Source of the DNA: Pannonibacter carbonis
Lineage (GTDB): Bacteria > Pseudomonadota > Alphaproteobacteria > Rhizobiales > Stappiaceae
DNA: 64,000 bases
Assembly (NCBI RefSeq): GCF_003012935.1
Contig: NZ_PUDR01000006.1
Coordinates: 186,001-250,000, forward strand
Direction of reading: 5' to 3'
In this document: positions 30,648 to 40,415 of the stretch, piece after piece
Position numbering within the stretch: the stretch's first letter is position 1
Layout: each line of letters opens with the position of its first letter
Program-made: the position numbers and the translations under genes
Notes under the pieces: generated by a model
The model's input: only the letters and a program-made list of their open reading frames with translations
What the model was told of the DNA's origin: nothing
Database searches by the model: none

Positions 30648-33347
30648 ATGGCAAACAAGATGCTGATCGACGCGGCGCACCCGGAAGAGACCCGGGTCGT
30701 CGTGGTCCGTGGCAATCGGGTTGAAGAATTCGACTTCGAGGCGGCTAATCGCAAGCAGTTACGCGGAAACATCTATCTGGCCAAAGTGACGCGTGTCGAA
30801 CCGTCCCTGCAGGCCGCCTTTGTGGAATATGGCGGCAATCGCCACGGCTTTCTCGCCTTCAGCGAAATCCACCCGGATTATTACCAGATCCCGATGGCTG
30901 ACCGGCAGGCGCTGATCGACGACGAACGCGCCGAGGACGAACGCCGCGAGGCGGCTGAGCGCGCTGCCCAGGCCCGCCGGGGCGAGGACGATCATTCCGA
31001 CGAAGAAGGCGACAGCGAAGCCAACGGCGACAGCGAGAACGGCCACGACAGCCACGGCGATGACGACGCGGATCACGTTGAATCCGTCGGCGCCGAGGAC
31101 GCCATGGAAGAGGTGCCGGAACGCCGTCAGCGCCAGCGCCGGCAGTACAAGATCCAGGAAGTGATCAAGCGCCGCCAGGTGCTGCTGGTCCAGGTCGTCA
31201 AGGAAGAGCGTGGCAACAAGGGCGCGGCCCTCACCACCTATCTGTCGCTCGCCGGCCGCTACTCCGTGCTGATGCCCAACACCGGTCGCGGTGGCGGCAT
31301 TTCCCGCAAGATCACCCAGCTGACCGACCGCAAGCGCCTGAAGAAGATCGCCTCGGAGCTGGACGTGCCGGAGGGCATGGGCGTCATCCTGCGCACCGCA
31401 GGCGCCAGCCGCACCAAGGCCGAGATCAAGCGCGACTTCGAATATCTGATGCGCCTGTGGGAGAACGTTCGCGACCTGACGCTGAAGTCGTCGGCGCCCT
31501 GCCTCGTCTATGAGGAAGGCAGCCTGATCAAGCGCTCGATCCGCGATCTCTACAACAAGGACATCGACGAGGTTCTCGTTGCAGGCGAAGACGGCTACCG
31601 CGAGGCCAAGGACTTCATGCGCATGCTCATGCCGAGCCATGCCAAGAACGTCCAGCCCTACCGCGATGCGACTCCGATCTTCACCCGCTTCGGCGTCGAG
31701 CCGCAGCTGGACGCGATGTTCTCGCCGCAGGTCACCCTGCGCTCGGGCGGCTACATCGTCATCAACCAGACCGAAGCGCTGGTCTCCATCGACGTCAACT
31801 CGGGCAAGTCAACGCGCGAGCACAACATCGAGGACACCGCCCTCCAGACCAACCTTGAAGCCGCCGAAGAGATCACCCGCCAGTTGCGCCTGCGCGATCT
31901 GGCCGGCCTCATCGTCATCGACTTCATCGACATGGAGGAGAACAAGAACAACCGGTCCGTCGAGCGCAAGCTCAAGGATTGCCTGAAGAACGATCGCGCC
32001 CGCATCCAGGTCGGCCGCATCTCGCACTTCGGCCTGCTGGAAATGTCGCGTCAGCGCATCCGCACCGGTGTTTTGGAAAGCTCGACCACCGTCTGCCCGC
32101 ATTGCCATGGCACCGGCATGATCCGCTCCGTGGAGTCGGTTGCCCTGCATGTGCTGCGGTCGCTGGAAGACTTCCTGCTGAAGGGCGTAACGCACAACAT
32201 CATCGTGCGCACCAATGCCTCGGTAGCCCTCTACATCCTCAACCAGAAGCGCAAGCATCTGGGCGATCTGGAGGCCCGCTTCGGCCTCGAGATCAGCGTC
32301 CTGGCAGAGGACATCGGCCATGGCCAGCATTATGTGCTGGAGCGCTCGACCCTGATCGACCGCGAACGCATTCCCCTGCCGCCCCCGCCGATGGTCCAGC
32401 CGCACACGATCACCATCGATGAGATGGATGACATCGTCGAGGAGATCGAGGACGAAGAAGAGGACGACGAGGAAGAGGTCGCCACGCCTGATGCCAAGCG
32501 GTCCCGTGGCCCGAAGGCTGCCGAGGACGGTGACAACGAAAGCGAGGGTGAACGCAACCGCCGCCGCCGCCGCCGCAAGCGCCGGCGCAGCCCTGAAGCC
32601 GGCCAGGCCGGCGAACAGGATGATACCCGCTCCGCCCCCCGGGCCGCAGGCGACTCGGAGACTTCCGACGACCAGGACGGCGACGAGGACAGCGACGGGG
32701 ATGACAATGGCGACGAACAGTCGGCCATTGGTGCCGATGGCGAAACCAAGCGCAAGCGGCGCCGGGGCCGACGTGGCGGTCGCCGTGGCCGCCGCAATGG
32801 CGATCGCGAAGGCGGTCTGGACGACGAGGGATCCGAGGACGGCGAAGTTCAGGCGCTGAACGACAATGCCGATGCGTCCGATACCCCGGCCGCCGATCAG
32901 GACACCTCCGATGCATCGGAAGCAACTGACGTGAGCGGGGCATTGACGACCGAACCGGGCGCCGTGACTGCCGAGGTCGAGATCCTCGCAGGGGCAACTG
33001 AGCCGGTTGTAGCTGCAACGGATGGTGCGGCAGCCGACGCATCCGCGGACGTTGAAACGCCGGCCGTAGCGGAAGCTGAAGGGTCCGACAGGGCCGAAGC
33101 TACCTCTGACACTGACGGCGAGGCATCTGCCGAGACGGTCGCTGACCAGGCAGAGGCTGCGGAGCCTGAGGTTGTCGCTGCGGCCCCGGTTGCTGACGCG
33201 GCTCCGGCCGAACCGGTTGTCGAGGCCCCTGCCCGGCCCCGCGCCCCGCTGACGCCGGTCGTGACCAGCGAAGGCAACGGCCAGGGTGACGGCGACGATG
33301 ACAAGCCGAAGCGTTCCGGCTGGTGGCAGCGCCGCTCGTTCTTCTGA
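30648..33347 (+). CDS. rne: Ribonuclease E
   Basis: An 899-residue single-strand endoribonuclease for mRNA decay and RNA processing. The N-terminal S1 domain (about 35-215) is split by an acidic insertion (about residues 85-160: DDERAEDERRE..., EEGDSEANGDSENGHDS...), as in alphaproteobacterial RNase E. It is followed by the 5'-sensor and DNase I-like catalytic region with SIDVNSGKST and VIDFIDMEENKN. The zinc-link is CPHC in TTVCPHCHGTGM. From about residue 590 the tail is disordered: an acidic run, arginine-rich patches (RNRRRRRRKRRR, RKRRRGRRGGRRGRRNG) for RNA and degradosome binding, then a long Ala/Glu/Thr-rich stretch. The frame is intact, ending at the 33368 hairpin. Confidence 0.96.
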   Translation: MANKMLIDAAHPEETRVVVVRGNRVEEFDFEAANRKQLRGNIYLAKVTRVEPSLQAAFVEYGGNRHGFLAFSEIHPDYYQIPMADRQALIDDERAEDERREAAERAAQARRGEDDHSDEEGDSEANGDSENGHDSHGDDDADHVESVGAEDAMEEVPERRQRQRRQYKIQEVIKRRQVLLVQVVKEERGNKGAALTTYLSLAGRYSVLMPNTGRGGGISRKITQLTDRKRLKKIASELDVPEGMGVILRTAGASRTKAEIKRDFEYLMRLWENVRDLTLKSSAPCLVYEEGSLIKRSIRDLYNKDIDEVLVAGEDGYREAKDFMRMLMPSHAKNVQPYRDATPIFTRFGVEPQLDAMFSPQVTLRSGGYIVINQTEALVSIDVNSGKSTREHNIEDTALQTNLEAAEEITRQLRLRDLAGLIVIDFIDMEENKNNRSVERKLKDCLKNDRARIQVGRISHFGLLEMSRQRIRTGVLESSTTVCPHCHGTGMIRSVESVALHVLRSLEDFLLKGVTHNIIVRTNASVALYILNQKRKHLGDLEARFGLEISVLAEDIGHGQHYVLERSTLIDRERIPLPPPPMVQPHTITIDEMDDIVEEIEDEEEDDEEEVATPDAKRSRGPKAAEDGDNESEGERNRRRRRRKRRRSPEAGQAGEQDDTRSAPRAAGDSETSDDQDGDEDSDGDDNGDEQSAIGADGETKRKRRRGRRGGRRGRRNGDREGGLDDEGSEDGEVQALNDNADASDTPAADQDTSDASEATDVSGALTTEPGAVTAEVEILAGATEPVVAATDGAAADASADVETPAVAEAEGSDRAEATSDTDGEASAETVADQAEAAEPEVVAAAPVADAAPAEPVVEAPARPRAPLTPVVTSEGNGQGDGDDDKPKRSGWWQRRSFF

Positions 33348-33367
33348 GCCGCGTGACACCTGAAACT

Positions 33368-33403
33368 GAAAACACCTCCGGGATCGCTCCCGGAGGTGTT
33401 TTC
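33368..33403. terminator. Strong bidirectional terminator after rne
   Basis: A perfect 16-bp stem from GAAAACACCTCCGGGA (33368-33383) to its inverse (33388-33403) with loop TCGC. The stem base is A-rich on the left and T-rich on the right, so it can end rne rightward and the secreted-protein gene leftward (23 bp away). Confidence 0.92.
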
Positions 33404-33426
33404 ATTTCAGCCCCTTGCCCTGCCTC

Positions 33427-34239
33427 TCAGGGACAGGCAACGCCATTGGCCGTGCCGCATTGGAAGAACTCCTCGCCTCCGGTGTTCCACTGGATCAGCA
33501 GACCGTAGTTGTGGCTCTCGCCGATCGGATAGACCGGCGCATTGAGAAACGTCGCCTGGACCGCGAGCCGGAACGCTTCGAGACCGGCCATGTCTGCATC
33601 ATCAGCGAACTGCCTGCAGGCCGTTTCCCAGGGCTGGCCTGTGCCCGCGTAATCCCCATTCTGCCAGATCTCCATGATGTTGCCGGCAACCGCGTCGAAC
33701 TGGTTCTCCGGCAGCAGGTCCGCGTTATAGCGACTGACGGCCGTGGCAAGGTCTGGGTTGCCGTTGCCGACAATCTTGCAAAGGCCTGCAGGCCCAAAGA
33801 TCTCCGGAACCAGATTGCCATAGGCGGCATTGGTCAGCGCCAGCACCGTATCGGCGCCAAGTGCCGTATTGCAGCTGTCGAAATAGACCGTGTCCGGCCG
33901 GCTCGGATGTGCCGCATGGAAGTTCGCGGCAAAATCCGCCTTCGGGAACGGCCCGACATCGTCTTCATTGCCATGCGAGACAACATAGATGTCTGTGTAG
34001 GTGTCGAACCCGTCAGCCGCGTTCATGGCAATGACCGCACCGGTGTCTTCCCGCATGAAAAAGACATCCGTTGCCCCGTGATGCAGGGCGAACCATTGGC
34101 TGTCGATGGAATCCCGAGGGTTGTCGCAGATGGCCGAGGTCATCAGCACCGCACTGTCGGCAAGGGCTGCGGAAACCTGCGCAGCCGCGAGGGCAGCCCC
34201 GATAATCAGACGTTTCAGGATGGAGAATTGGAACGACAT
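33427..34239 (-). CDS. Secreted protein with caspase-like (clan CD) His/Cys motif, function unknown
   Basis: A 270-residue protein with a clear signal peptide (LKRLIIGAALAAAQVSAALA, cut after about Ala27). ATG 34239 is chosen because GGGAG sits 7 bp upstream; the ATG at 34245 abuts it. Two blocks recall clan CD cysteine peptidases (caspase, gingipain, CHAT types): a hydrophobic strand ending in His-Gly (TDIYVVSHGNEDD, His89) and a second strand ending in Asp-x-Cys (DTVYFDSCNTALG, Cys123), about 34 residues apart. Cys38, Cys162, Cys211 or others could form disulfides. I do not recognise a named family; peptidase activity is a hypothesis. It is alone, between the rne terminator and an aminotransferase gene on the same strand. 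Confidence 0.75.
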   Translation of the reverse strand: MSFQFSILKRLIIGAALAAAQVSAALADSAVLMTSAICDNPRDSIDSQWFALHHGATDVFFMREDTGAVIAMNAADGFDTYTDIYVVSHGNEDDVGPFPKADFAANFHAAHPSRPDTVYFDSCNTALGADTVLALTNAAYGNLVPEIFGPAGLCKIVGNGNPDLATAVSRYNADLLPENQFDAVAGNIMEIWQNGDYAGTGQPWETACRQFADDADMAGLEAFRLAVQATFLNAPVYPIGESHNYGLLIQWNTGGEEFFQCGTANGVACP

Positions 34240-34298
34240 TGGCATCTCCCGGAGGTTGGTCACACCGGGAGAGACGCCGGACAGGACGATCCGTGAGT

Positions 34299-35471
34299 TC
34301 AGCCGCGCCGCTGCATCCAGACGCCCAGACGATCCAGCGCTTCTGCGATGTCGCTTGTCGCCCCGGCGAAGGAGAACCGCATGAAACTGGCACCGTGCAC
34401 CGGATCAAAATCCGCGCCAGGCGTGGCCGCTACGCCGGCCTCGGTCAACATGGCCCGGGTAAAGCCGAGCGAATCGTCACAGAAACCGCCGATGTCCGCG
34501 TAGACGTAAAACGCCCCATCCACGGGCAGCAGCCGGTCGAAGCCGATGCGCGGGAGACGATCGAGCAGCATGGCCCTGTTGGCGGCATAGCCGGCCTTGA
34601 CCAGTTCCAGCTCGGCTGTCGCGTCAAAAGCGGCCATGGCGGCGATCTGGGACAGTTCCGGCGGCGAGATGTAGAGCGACTGGGCAATGCGCTCGGCCGG
34701 ACGCATCAGGCATTCCGGCAGGATCATCCAGCCGATGCGCCAGCCGGTCATGCAATAGTATTTCGAGAAGCTGTTGATCAGGATCACGGTGTCGGAGGTG
34801 GACAGTGCCGTCGCCTGCTGCCCCTCGTAGACGAGCCCGTGGTAAATCTCGTCGGAGATGAACCAGATGCCTTCCTCCTCGCAATATCGCACCAGATCCG
34901 CCAGGGCCTCAGGGGCCATCATGGTCCCGGTCGGATTGGCCGGACTTGCAACGAGGACGCCCTTGACCGGACCATTTGCGCGGGCAGCCTCGATCAACTC
35001 CGGGGTCAGGCTCCAGCGGGTTTCCGGCCCGACCTCGATCTCGACCGGCACAAGCCCCAAAGCCCGGATGATATTGCGATAGGCCGGATAGCCCGGTGCC
35101 GTTAGGACAATCCGGTCGCCCGGATCAAACGCTGCCAGAAACGCGAGGTTGAAACCTGCCGAAGAACCGGTGGTCACCATGACGCGGTTCTCGGGCACGT
35201 CTACACCGTAAGTGTCGAGGTAATGCCTGGATATGCGCTTGCGCAGAGGCTGGATGCCGGCGGCTTCCGTGTAGCCAAGGCGTCCGCTCTCCAGCGCCTG
35301 GCGTGCAGCCTGCAGAACCAGAGCCGGAGCCGGTGCACCGGGCTGCCCCACTTCCATGTGGATGATGCTGCGCCCTTCAGCCTCGAGCTTGCGGGCTGCT
35401 GCCAGGATGTCCATCGCGATGAAAGGGTGAACAGAACTGCGGCGGGAGGGGGCGAACTGGGACGAGGACAC
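34299..35471 (-). CDS. PLP-dependent class I/II aminotransferase
   Basis: A 390-residue fold-type I aminotransferase. The cofactor lysine is in INSFSKYYCMTGWRIGW (about residue 235). The conserved NPTG (ASPANPTGTM), the SDEIYHGLVYEG aspartate/tyrosine block and the terminal FMRFSFAGA arginine that binds the substrate carboxylate are present. It resembles the aspartate/aromatic aminotransferase group; the precise amino acid cannot be told. The 59-bp spacing from the upstream end of the secreted-protein gene on the same strand allows cotranscription, but no functional link is evident. Confidence 0.9.
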   Translation of the reverse strand: MSSSQFAPSRRSSVHPFIAMDILAAARKLEAEGRSIIHMEVGQPGAPAPALVLQAARQALESGRLGYTEAAGIQPLRKRISRHYLDTYGVDVPENRVMVTTGSSAGFNLAFLAAFDPGDRIVLTAPGYPAYRNIIRALGLVPVEIEVGPETRWSLTPELIEAARANGPVKGVLVASPANPTGTMMAPEALADLVRYCEEEGIWFISDEIYHGLVYEGQQATALSTSDTVILINSFSKYYCMTGWRIGWMILPECLMRPAERIAQSLYISPPELSQIAAMAAFDATAELELVKAGYAANRAMLLDRLPRIGFDRLLPVDGAFYVYADIGGFCDDSLGFTRAMLTEAGVAATPGADFDPVHGASFMRFSFAGATSDIAEALDRLGVWMQRRG

Positions 35472-35716
35472 GGAAATACTCCACGAACTTGGGCATCGGC
35501 ATCAGGGGCAAGTCCGCCGCAACGCGGACCCCGGCCGCTTCCCTACTCCATCATTGTCGCGCTGTCGCCTCATTCCATGGGTTGAGTAGGCATGTCGGGG
35601 TGAGGTTGACCTGCCGGACGGTCCTGCCTACCTTTTCAGGCAGCATTCCCCAGACGGAGCGGGTGTCGCCCGATCGCCGAAGTCTGTTCCGGTTGACAAC
35701 GAGACCAGAGGTGCGC

Positions 35717-37156
35717 GTGCCCGTGAGCGACAAGACACTGCAGCCGACCGATCGTCGCCCCCCCGGGACCTGGGCGCCCTGCCGCCGTTTTCTGGCGCTT
35801 GCGCTTGCCTGTGCCCTAGCCTTCTCCCTTGCCTTCTCCGGCCCTATGGCGAGTGCCAAGGCTCAGGGACGCAAGATCCCGCTGGTGCGCGACGCGGAAA
35901 CCGAAGAACTGCTGCGCGACTATGCCCGTCCGATCTTCAAGGCAGCTGGCATCGCACAGGGGCAGGTCGAGATCATTCTGGTCAATGACAAGGACTTCAA
36001 CGCCTTCGTTCCGGATGCCCGGCGCATGTTCATCAACATCGGCGTCATCATGGATGCTGAAACGCCCGGCGAAGTGATCGGAGTGATCGCGCATGAATCC
36101 GGTCACATCGCCGGCCGCCATCTGGTGCGCCTGCGCGAGGCTCTGGCCAATGCGCAGATAATGTCCGTAATCGGCACGGTTCTGGGCGCCGGCGCAGTCG
36201 TCGCCGGTGCGTCCCAGGGGGCCGGCGGCATCGATGGCCGGGGCGCTGCCATGGCGCTGAGCGCCGGCAGCATCGGTCAGCGCTCGCTGCTGGCCTATCA
36301 GCGCGGCGAGGAAGCCGCCGCCGACAAGGCCGCGCTTCGGTATCTCGAGATGACCGGGCAGTCCGCAAAGGGCATGCTGAAGACTTTCGAGCGCTTCGCC
36401 GACCAGCAACTCGTCGCCTCGAAATATGCCGACCCTTACGCCCTCAGCCATCCGATGGCCCGCGAGCGGTATGCGGCGCTTGCGGAGGCTGCGGCCAAGA
36501 GCAAGTTTTTTGACACGCCTGCACCGCCAGCCCTCCAGGCCCGGCATGACATGGTACGGGCCAAGTTGATTGCCTTCTCCAGCCATCCCAATGCTGTGGC
36601 CCGTGCCTATTCCAGTTCAAACACCAGCCTGCCGGCACAGTATGCCCGCGCCATTGCTGCGATGAAGTCGCGTGGCAAGGGGGCATTGAAGGAGATCGAC
36701 GCGCTGATCCGGCAGCAGCCGGACAATCCGTATTTCCATGAGCTCAAAGGCCAGACCCTGCTCGAATCAGGCAGCCCGCGCGAGGCAATCCCTTCGTTCC
36801 AGCGCGCGCTTGCCCTGCGCCCGAACGAAGGCCAGTTTCATATCTGGCTTGGCTATGCTCTCGTGGGCGCGAATGACATGTCGCTGCTACCGGAGGCCGA
36901 GCGAGTGCTGCGGGCCGGGATCCAGCGCGATCCGAATTCCGGCATTGCTTACAGCCAGCTCGCCATTGCCCTCGGACGCCAGGGCAAGCAGGCCGAGGCG
37001 GATGTTGCCACCGCGCAGGGTCTGTCAATGTCCGGCGACTTGGAGGGCGCGCGACGCTATGCCGCCCGGGCTCAAAAGAATTTGAAGCGCGGTTCACCCG
37101 CATGGCTGCAAGCCGATGATATTGTCGCGTATAAGCCCCCCAAGCTCGGGCGGTGA
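35717..37156 (+). CDS. M48-family zinc metalloprotease with TPR repeats (BepA-like)
   Basis: 479 residues from GTG 35717 (AGAGG lies 5 bp upstream; GTG 35723 is an alternative). The longer frame from 35489 lacks support. A signal peptide (FLALALACALAFSLAFSG..., cut near Ala47-Ala49) sends it to the periplasm. The zinc site HESGHIAGRH is at residues 126-135, with the third ligand in GEEAAADKAALRYL. C-terminal TPR-like repeats (about 330-460: NPYFHELKGQTLLESGSPREA...) match the BepA/YfgC layout. BepA assists or degrades outer-membrane proteins such as LptD. It is followed after 53 bp by a DsbA-like gene, so an envelope folding role is likely. Confidence 0.93.
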   Translation: MPVSDKTLQPTDRRPPGTWAPCRRFLALALACALAFSLAFSGPMASAKAQGRKIPLVRDAETEELLRDYARPIFKAAGIAQGQVEIILVNDKDFNAFVPDARRMFINIGVIMDAETPGEVIGVIAHESGHIAGRHLVRLREALANAQIMSVIGTVLGAGAVVAGASQGAGGIDGRGAAMALSAGSIGQRSLLAYQRGEEAAADKAALRYLEMTGQSAKGMLKTFERFADQQLVASKYADPYALSHPMARERYAALAEAAAKSKFFDTPAPPALQARHDMVRAKLIAFSSHPNAVARAYSSSNTSLPAQYARAIAAMKSRGKGALKEIDALIRQQPDNPYFHELKGQTLLESGSPREAIPSFQRALALRPNEGQFHIWLGYALVGANDMSLLPEAERVLRAGIQRDPNSGIAYSQLAIALGRQGKQAEADVATAQGLSMSGDLEGARRYAARAQKNLKRGSPAWLQADDIVAYKPPKLGR

Positions 37157-37209
37157 TGTTCGCCCCTGAAAACTACGGACCCGGCTGTCGGGTCCCGCCG
37201 GAGACGACG

Positions 37210-37968
37210 ATGAACCGCCTGCTTTCTGCCGCTCTTGGCACCTTGATGCTCCTCACCCTTCCGTTGCTGCCTGCCGAGGCCAATGACAAGCCGCTGGACA
37301 AGGCTGCTGTCGAAGCGATTGTGAAGGAGTATCTCCTCAACAATCCAGAGATTGTCCGCGATGCCCTGGTCGAACTGGATCGCCGCGAAAAGGCTGAGGC
37401 TGAAGCTGCGACCGCGAAGCTGGTGAGCGACAGCTCCGGCATCCTGTTCAACTCCACCCGGCAGGTGGTTCTGGGCAACCCGAAGGGCGATGTCACCTTG
37501 GTCGAGTTCTTCGACTACAACTGCGGCTACTGCAAGCGCGCCATGTCCGACATGGAGCGGCTGATCGAGGAAGACCCGAACCTGCGGGTTGTGCTGAAGG
37601 AGTTCCCTGTGCTCGGCCAGGCATCCATCGAGGCCGCGCAGGTTGCCATCGCCGTGAACGCAGTTGCTCCGGACAAATACGGCGTGTTCCATTCTGCCCT
37701 GATGAGCAATCGCGGCAAGGCAGACCGGTCTGTCGCCCTGGAGCTGGCCAAGGACGCCGGCGTTCCCGTCAAGGACCTTGAAGCGGCCATCCGCTCCGAC
37801 GAGATCCTGGCCACGCTGGAGGAGGTCTATGGCCTTGCCAACCAGCTCGGCCTGTCCGGCACACCCGCCTATGTGGTCGGCTCGGAGGTCATTCCCGGCG
37901 CCGTCGGCTACGACAGCTTGAAAACGGCGATTGCCTCGGTCCGCAAATGCGGTCAATCAAGCTGCTGA
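37210..37968 (+). CDS. DsbA-family periplasmic thiol oxidoreductase (ScsC-like)
   Basis: 252 residues from ATG 37210, preceded by GGAG at 7 bp. The signal peptide is at residues 1-24. An N-terminal helical segment (about 28-75, rich in Leu, Glu and Lys) resembles the oligomerisation stalk of ScsC-type proteins. A thioredoxin fold follows, with the active site CGYC (Cys105, Cys108 in FDYNCGYCKRAM) and the cis-proline in SGTPAYVVG. A further pair of cysteines lies at the very C-terminus (RKCGQSSC). It could form or isomerise disulfides. It is an operon partner of the M48 protease upstream. Confidence 0.92.
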   Translation: MNRLLSAALGTLMLLTLPLLPAEANDKPLDKAAVEAIVKEYLLNNPEIVRDALVELDRREKAEAEAATAKLVSDSSGILFNSTRQVVLGNPKGDVTLVEFFDYNCGYCKRAMSDMERLIEEDPNLRVVLKEFPVLGQASIEAAQVAIAVNAVAPDKYGVFHSALMSNRGKADRSVALELAKDAGVPVKDLEAAIRSDEILATLEEVYGLANQLGLSGTPAYVVGSEVIPGAVGYDSLKTAIASVRKCGQSSC

Positions 37969-38002
37969 CCCAGACGCCATTCATCTTGTCGTTACACTTC
38001 CT

Positions 38003-38036
38003 GGGGGCATGAAGGTCATGCCCCCTGATCTGGGCT
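38003..38036 (+). terminator. Probable terminator after the DsbA-like gene
   Basis: A perfect 10-bp stem GGGGGCATGA (38003-38012) with TCATGCCCCC (38016-38025), 3-nt loop, 34 bp after the stop. The T-run (38036) is short and displaced, so it may instead be a processing hairpin. Confidence 0.5.
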
Positions 38037-38093
38037 TTTCCTGACGCCTGCAAGTCCCTATAAGAGAGCGGACTTCGCGGCCCTGGAGACGGA

Positions 38094-38534
38094 ATGCCCG
38101 CAACCCTGTTCATTCTGAACGGCCCCAATCTCAACCGGCTCGGCACGCGCGAGCCGGAGACCTATGGCCGGACCACACTTGCGGATATCGAGGCCCAGTG
38201 CCGTGCGACTGGCGCGCGCCATGGCTTCGACATCGTCTTCCGCCAGTCCAACAGCGAAGGCACCCTGGTCGACTGGATTCAGGAGGCAGGCGACATCGCG
38301 CGCGGCCTCATCATCAATCCGGCGGCCTATACCCACACCTCGGTGGCCCTGCACGATGCGATCCGCACGGCGGCCATTCCGACGGTGGAAGTGCATCTGT
38401 CCAATGTCTTCGCCCGTGAGGCGTTCCGGCACCATTCCTATGTGTCGCCGGTCGCCCTGGGCGTGATCTGCGGCTTTGGCGCCAAGGGCTATGACCTGGC
38501 GATCGAGGCCCTGGCACACAAGATCGGCGCTTGA
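38094..38534 (+). CDS. aroQ: 3-dehydroquinate dehydratase, type II
   Basis: A 146-residue dodecameric shikimate-pathway enzyme that dehydrates 3-dehydroquinate. The type II hallmarks are [20 protein letters not shown], with catalytic Arg19 and Tyr24, then [15 protein letters not shown] and EVHLSN. It heads the plus-strand run aroQ-accB-accC-aat, a common alphaproteobacterial order, with 24 bp to accB. ATG 38094 has GGAG nine bases upstream. Confidence 0.97.
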   Translation: MPATLFILNGPNLNRLGTREPETYGRTTLADIEAQCRATGARHGFDIVFRQSNSEGTLVDWIQEAGDIARGLIINPAAYTHTSVALHDAIRTAAIPTVEVHLSNVFAREAFRHHSYVSPVALGVICGFGAKGYDLAIEALAHKIGA

Positions 38535-38558
38535 CGCCAGAACCGAAAGAACTCCGTG

Positions 38559-39029
38559 ATGACCAAAGAAAACAACGGTTTCGACAAGAATCTCATCCGT
38601 GAGCTGGCTCTTCTCCTCGATGAGACCAACCTGTCCGAAATCGAGCTGGAGCAGAAGGATTTCCGCATCCGGGTCGCGCGCCAGCTGCGCATCGAGGCCT
38701 CTGTCCCGACCTATGCCGCCCCGGCCCCAGTCGCGGCAGCTGCCTCCGCAGTTCCGGTCGCAGCAGTGGTCGAAGTTTCGGATCCGGCCAAGCATCCCGG
38801 CGTCGTTCCCTCGCCGATGGTTGGCACGGCCTATCTCTCGCCGGAGCCCGGTGCACGGGCCTATGTCGAAGTCGGCGAGCGCGTCAACGAGGGCCAGACG
38901 GTGCTGATCGTCGAGGCCATGAAGACCATGAACCAGATCCCGGCTCCGCGCAGCGGCGTGCTGAAGCAGGTCCTCGTCAAGGACGCGCAGCCGGTTGAAT
39001 ACGGCGAGCCGCTCTTCATCATCGAATAA
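38559..39029 (+). CDS. accB: Biotin carboxyl carrier protein of acetyl-CoA carboxylase
   Basis: A 156-residue carrier whose biotinylated Lys122 ([10 protein letters not shown]) moves CO2 from biotin carboxylase to the carboxyltransferase, the first committed step of fatty-acid synthesis. The N-terminal helical region (about 8-45) is followed by a flexible Ala/Pro/Val-rich linker (about 50-75) and the biotinyl domain (about 80-156). I use ATG 38559; the GTG at 38556 just ahead is also in frame. It is tightly coupled to accC, 11 bp downstream. Confidence 0.97.
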   Translation: MTKENNGFDKNLIRELALLLDETNLSEIELEQKDFRIRVARQLRIEASVPTYAAPAPVAAAASAVPVAAVVEVSDPAKHPGVVPSPMVGTAYLSPEPGARAYVEVGERVNEGQTVLIVEAMKTMNQIPAPRSGVLKQVLVKDAQPVEYGEPLFIIE

Positions 39030-39040
39030 GGGGCGACCTC

Positions 39041-40387
39041 ATGTTCACCAAGATCCTGATCGCCAACCGCGGCGAGATTGCCCTCCGGGTGCTTCGCGCC
39101 TGCAAGGAGCTCGGCATCTCCACCGTTGCGGTACATTCGACGGCGGATGCCGACGCGATGCATGTGCGCCTTGCCGACGAGAGCGTCTGCATCGGTCCGG
39201 CCCCGGCGCGCGACAGCTACCTCAACATCCCCTCGCTGCTCGCTGCCTGCGAGATCACCGGCGCGGATGCGGTACACCCCGGCTACGGATTCCTGTCGGA
39301 AAACGCCCGCTTTGCCGAGATCCTCGAAGCGCACAACATCACCTTCATTGGCCCGACGTCGGACCATATCCGCATCATGGGTGACAAGATCGAGGCCAAG
39401 CAGACTGCCAAGCGCCTCGGCATTCCGGTGGTGCCCGGGTCTGATGGCGCCGTCGGTCCCAAGGACGACGCCCACGCCATCGCCCGCGAGATCGGTTTCC
39501 CGGTGCTCGTGAAGGCTGCTGCCGGTGGTGGTGGCCGCGGCATGAAGGTCGCCCTCACCGCAGATGACCTCGACAACGCGCTGGCAACGGCCCGCGCCGA
39601 GGCCAAGGCTGCGTTTGGCGATGATGCGCTCTACATGGAAAAGTATCTCGCCAAGCCGCGCCATATCGAGATCCAGGTCCTTGGCGATGGGCAGGGCAAT
39701 GCCATCCATCTGGGCGAACGGGACTGCTCGCTGCAGCGCCGTCACCAGAAGGTGCTGGAAGAAGCGCCCTCCCCGTGCCTGAACGCCGAGCAGCGTTCCC
39801 AGATCGGCGAGATCGTCGCCGATGCCATGCGCAAGCTGAAGTATCGCGGTGTCGGCACGGTCGAGTTCCTCTACGAGGACGGCGAGTTCTACTTCATCGA
39901 GATGAACACCCGTCTGCAGGTGGAGCATCCGGTGACGGAAATGATCACCGGCATCGACCTCGTCAACGAGCAGATCCGCATTGCCGCCGGCGGCACACTT
40001 GGCCTGCGCCAGGAAGATATCCTGTTCGAAGGCCATGCCATCGAATGCCGCATCAATGCCGAGAACCCGCGCACCTTCGCGCCCTCTCCCGGCATGATCA
40101 CCTACTACCATCCGCCCGGTGGCCTTGGCGTACGCGTCGATTCCGGCGTCTATCAGGGCTACAAGATCCCGCCCTATTACGACAGCCTCATCGGCAAGCT
40201 CATCGTGCATGGCCGCAACCGCGTCGAATGCATGATGCGCCTGCGCCGCTGCCTCGACGAGTTTGTCGTGGACGGCGTGCTGACGACGATCCCGTTGTTC
40301 CGCGACCTCGTCGACAACCAGGACATCGCCAACGGCCAGTATGACATCCACTGGCTGGAGAAGTACCTGGCGGAAGACAAGGCCTGA
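39041..40387 (+). CDS. accC: Biotin carboxylase subunit of acetyl-CoA carboxylase
   Basis: A 448-residue ATP-grasp enzyme that carboxylates the biotin of AccB. It begins [20 protein letters not shown]. The glycine-rich ATP loop [12 protein letters not shown], the [15 protein letters not shown] block and the catalytic [17 protein letters not shown] are intact. Length equals the family norm. It is cotranscribed with accB, and aat follows 28 bp later. Confidence 0.98.
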   Translation: MFTKILIANRGEIALRVLRACKELGISTVAVHSTADADAMHVRLADESVCIGPAPARDSYLNIPSLLAACEITGADAVHPGYGFLSENARFAEILEAHNITFIGPTSDHIRIMGDKIEAKQTAKRLGIPVVPGSDGAVGPKDDAHAIAREIGFPVLVKAAAGGGGRGMKVALTADDLDNALATARAEAKAAFGDDALYMEKYLAKPRHIEIQVLGDGQGNAIHLGERDCSLQRRHQKVLEEAPSPCLNAEQRSQIGEIVADAMRKLKYRGVGTVEFLYEDGEFYFIEMNTRLQVEHPVTEMITGIDLVNEQIRIAAGGTLGLRQEDILFEGHAIECRINAENPRTFAPSPGMITYYHPPGGLGVRVDSGVYQGYKIPPYYDSLIGKLIVHGRNRVECMMRLRRCLDEFVVDGVLTTIPLFRDLVDNQDIANGQYDIHWLEKYLAEDKA

Positions 40388-40415
40388 ACGGGGGCCTGAG
40401 GCCCCGGAAACGGTC

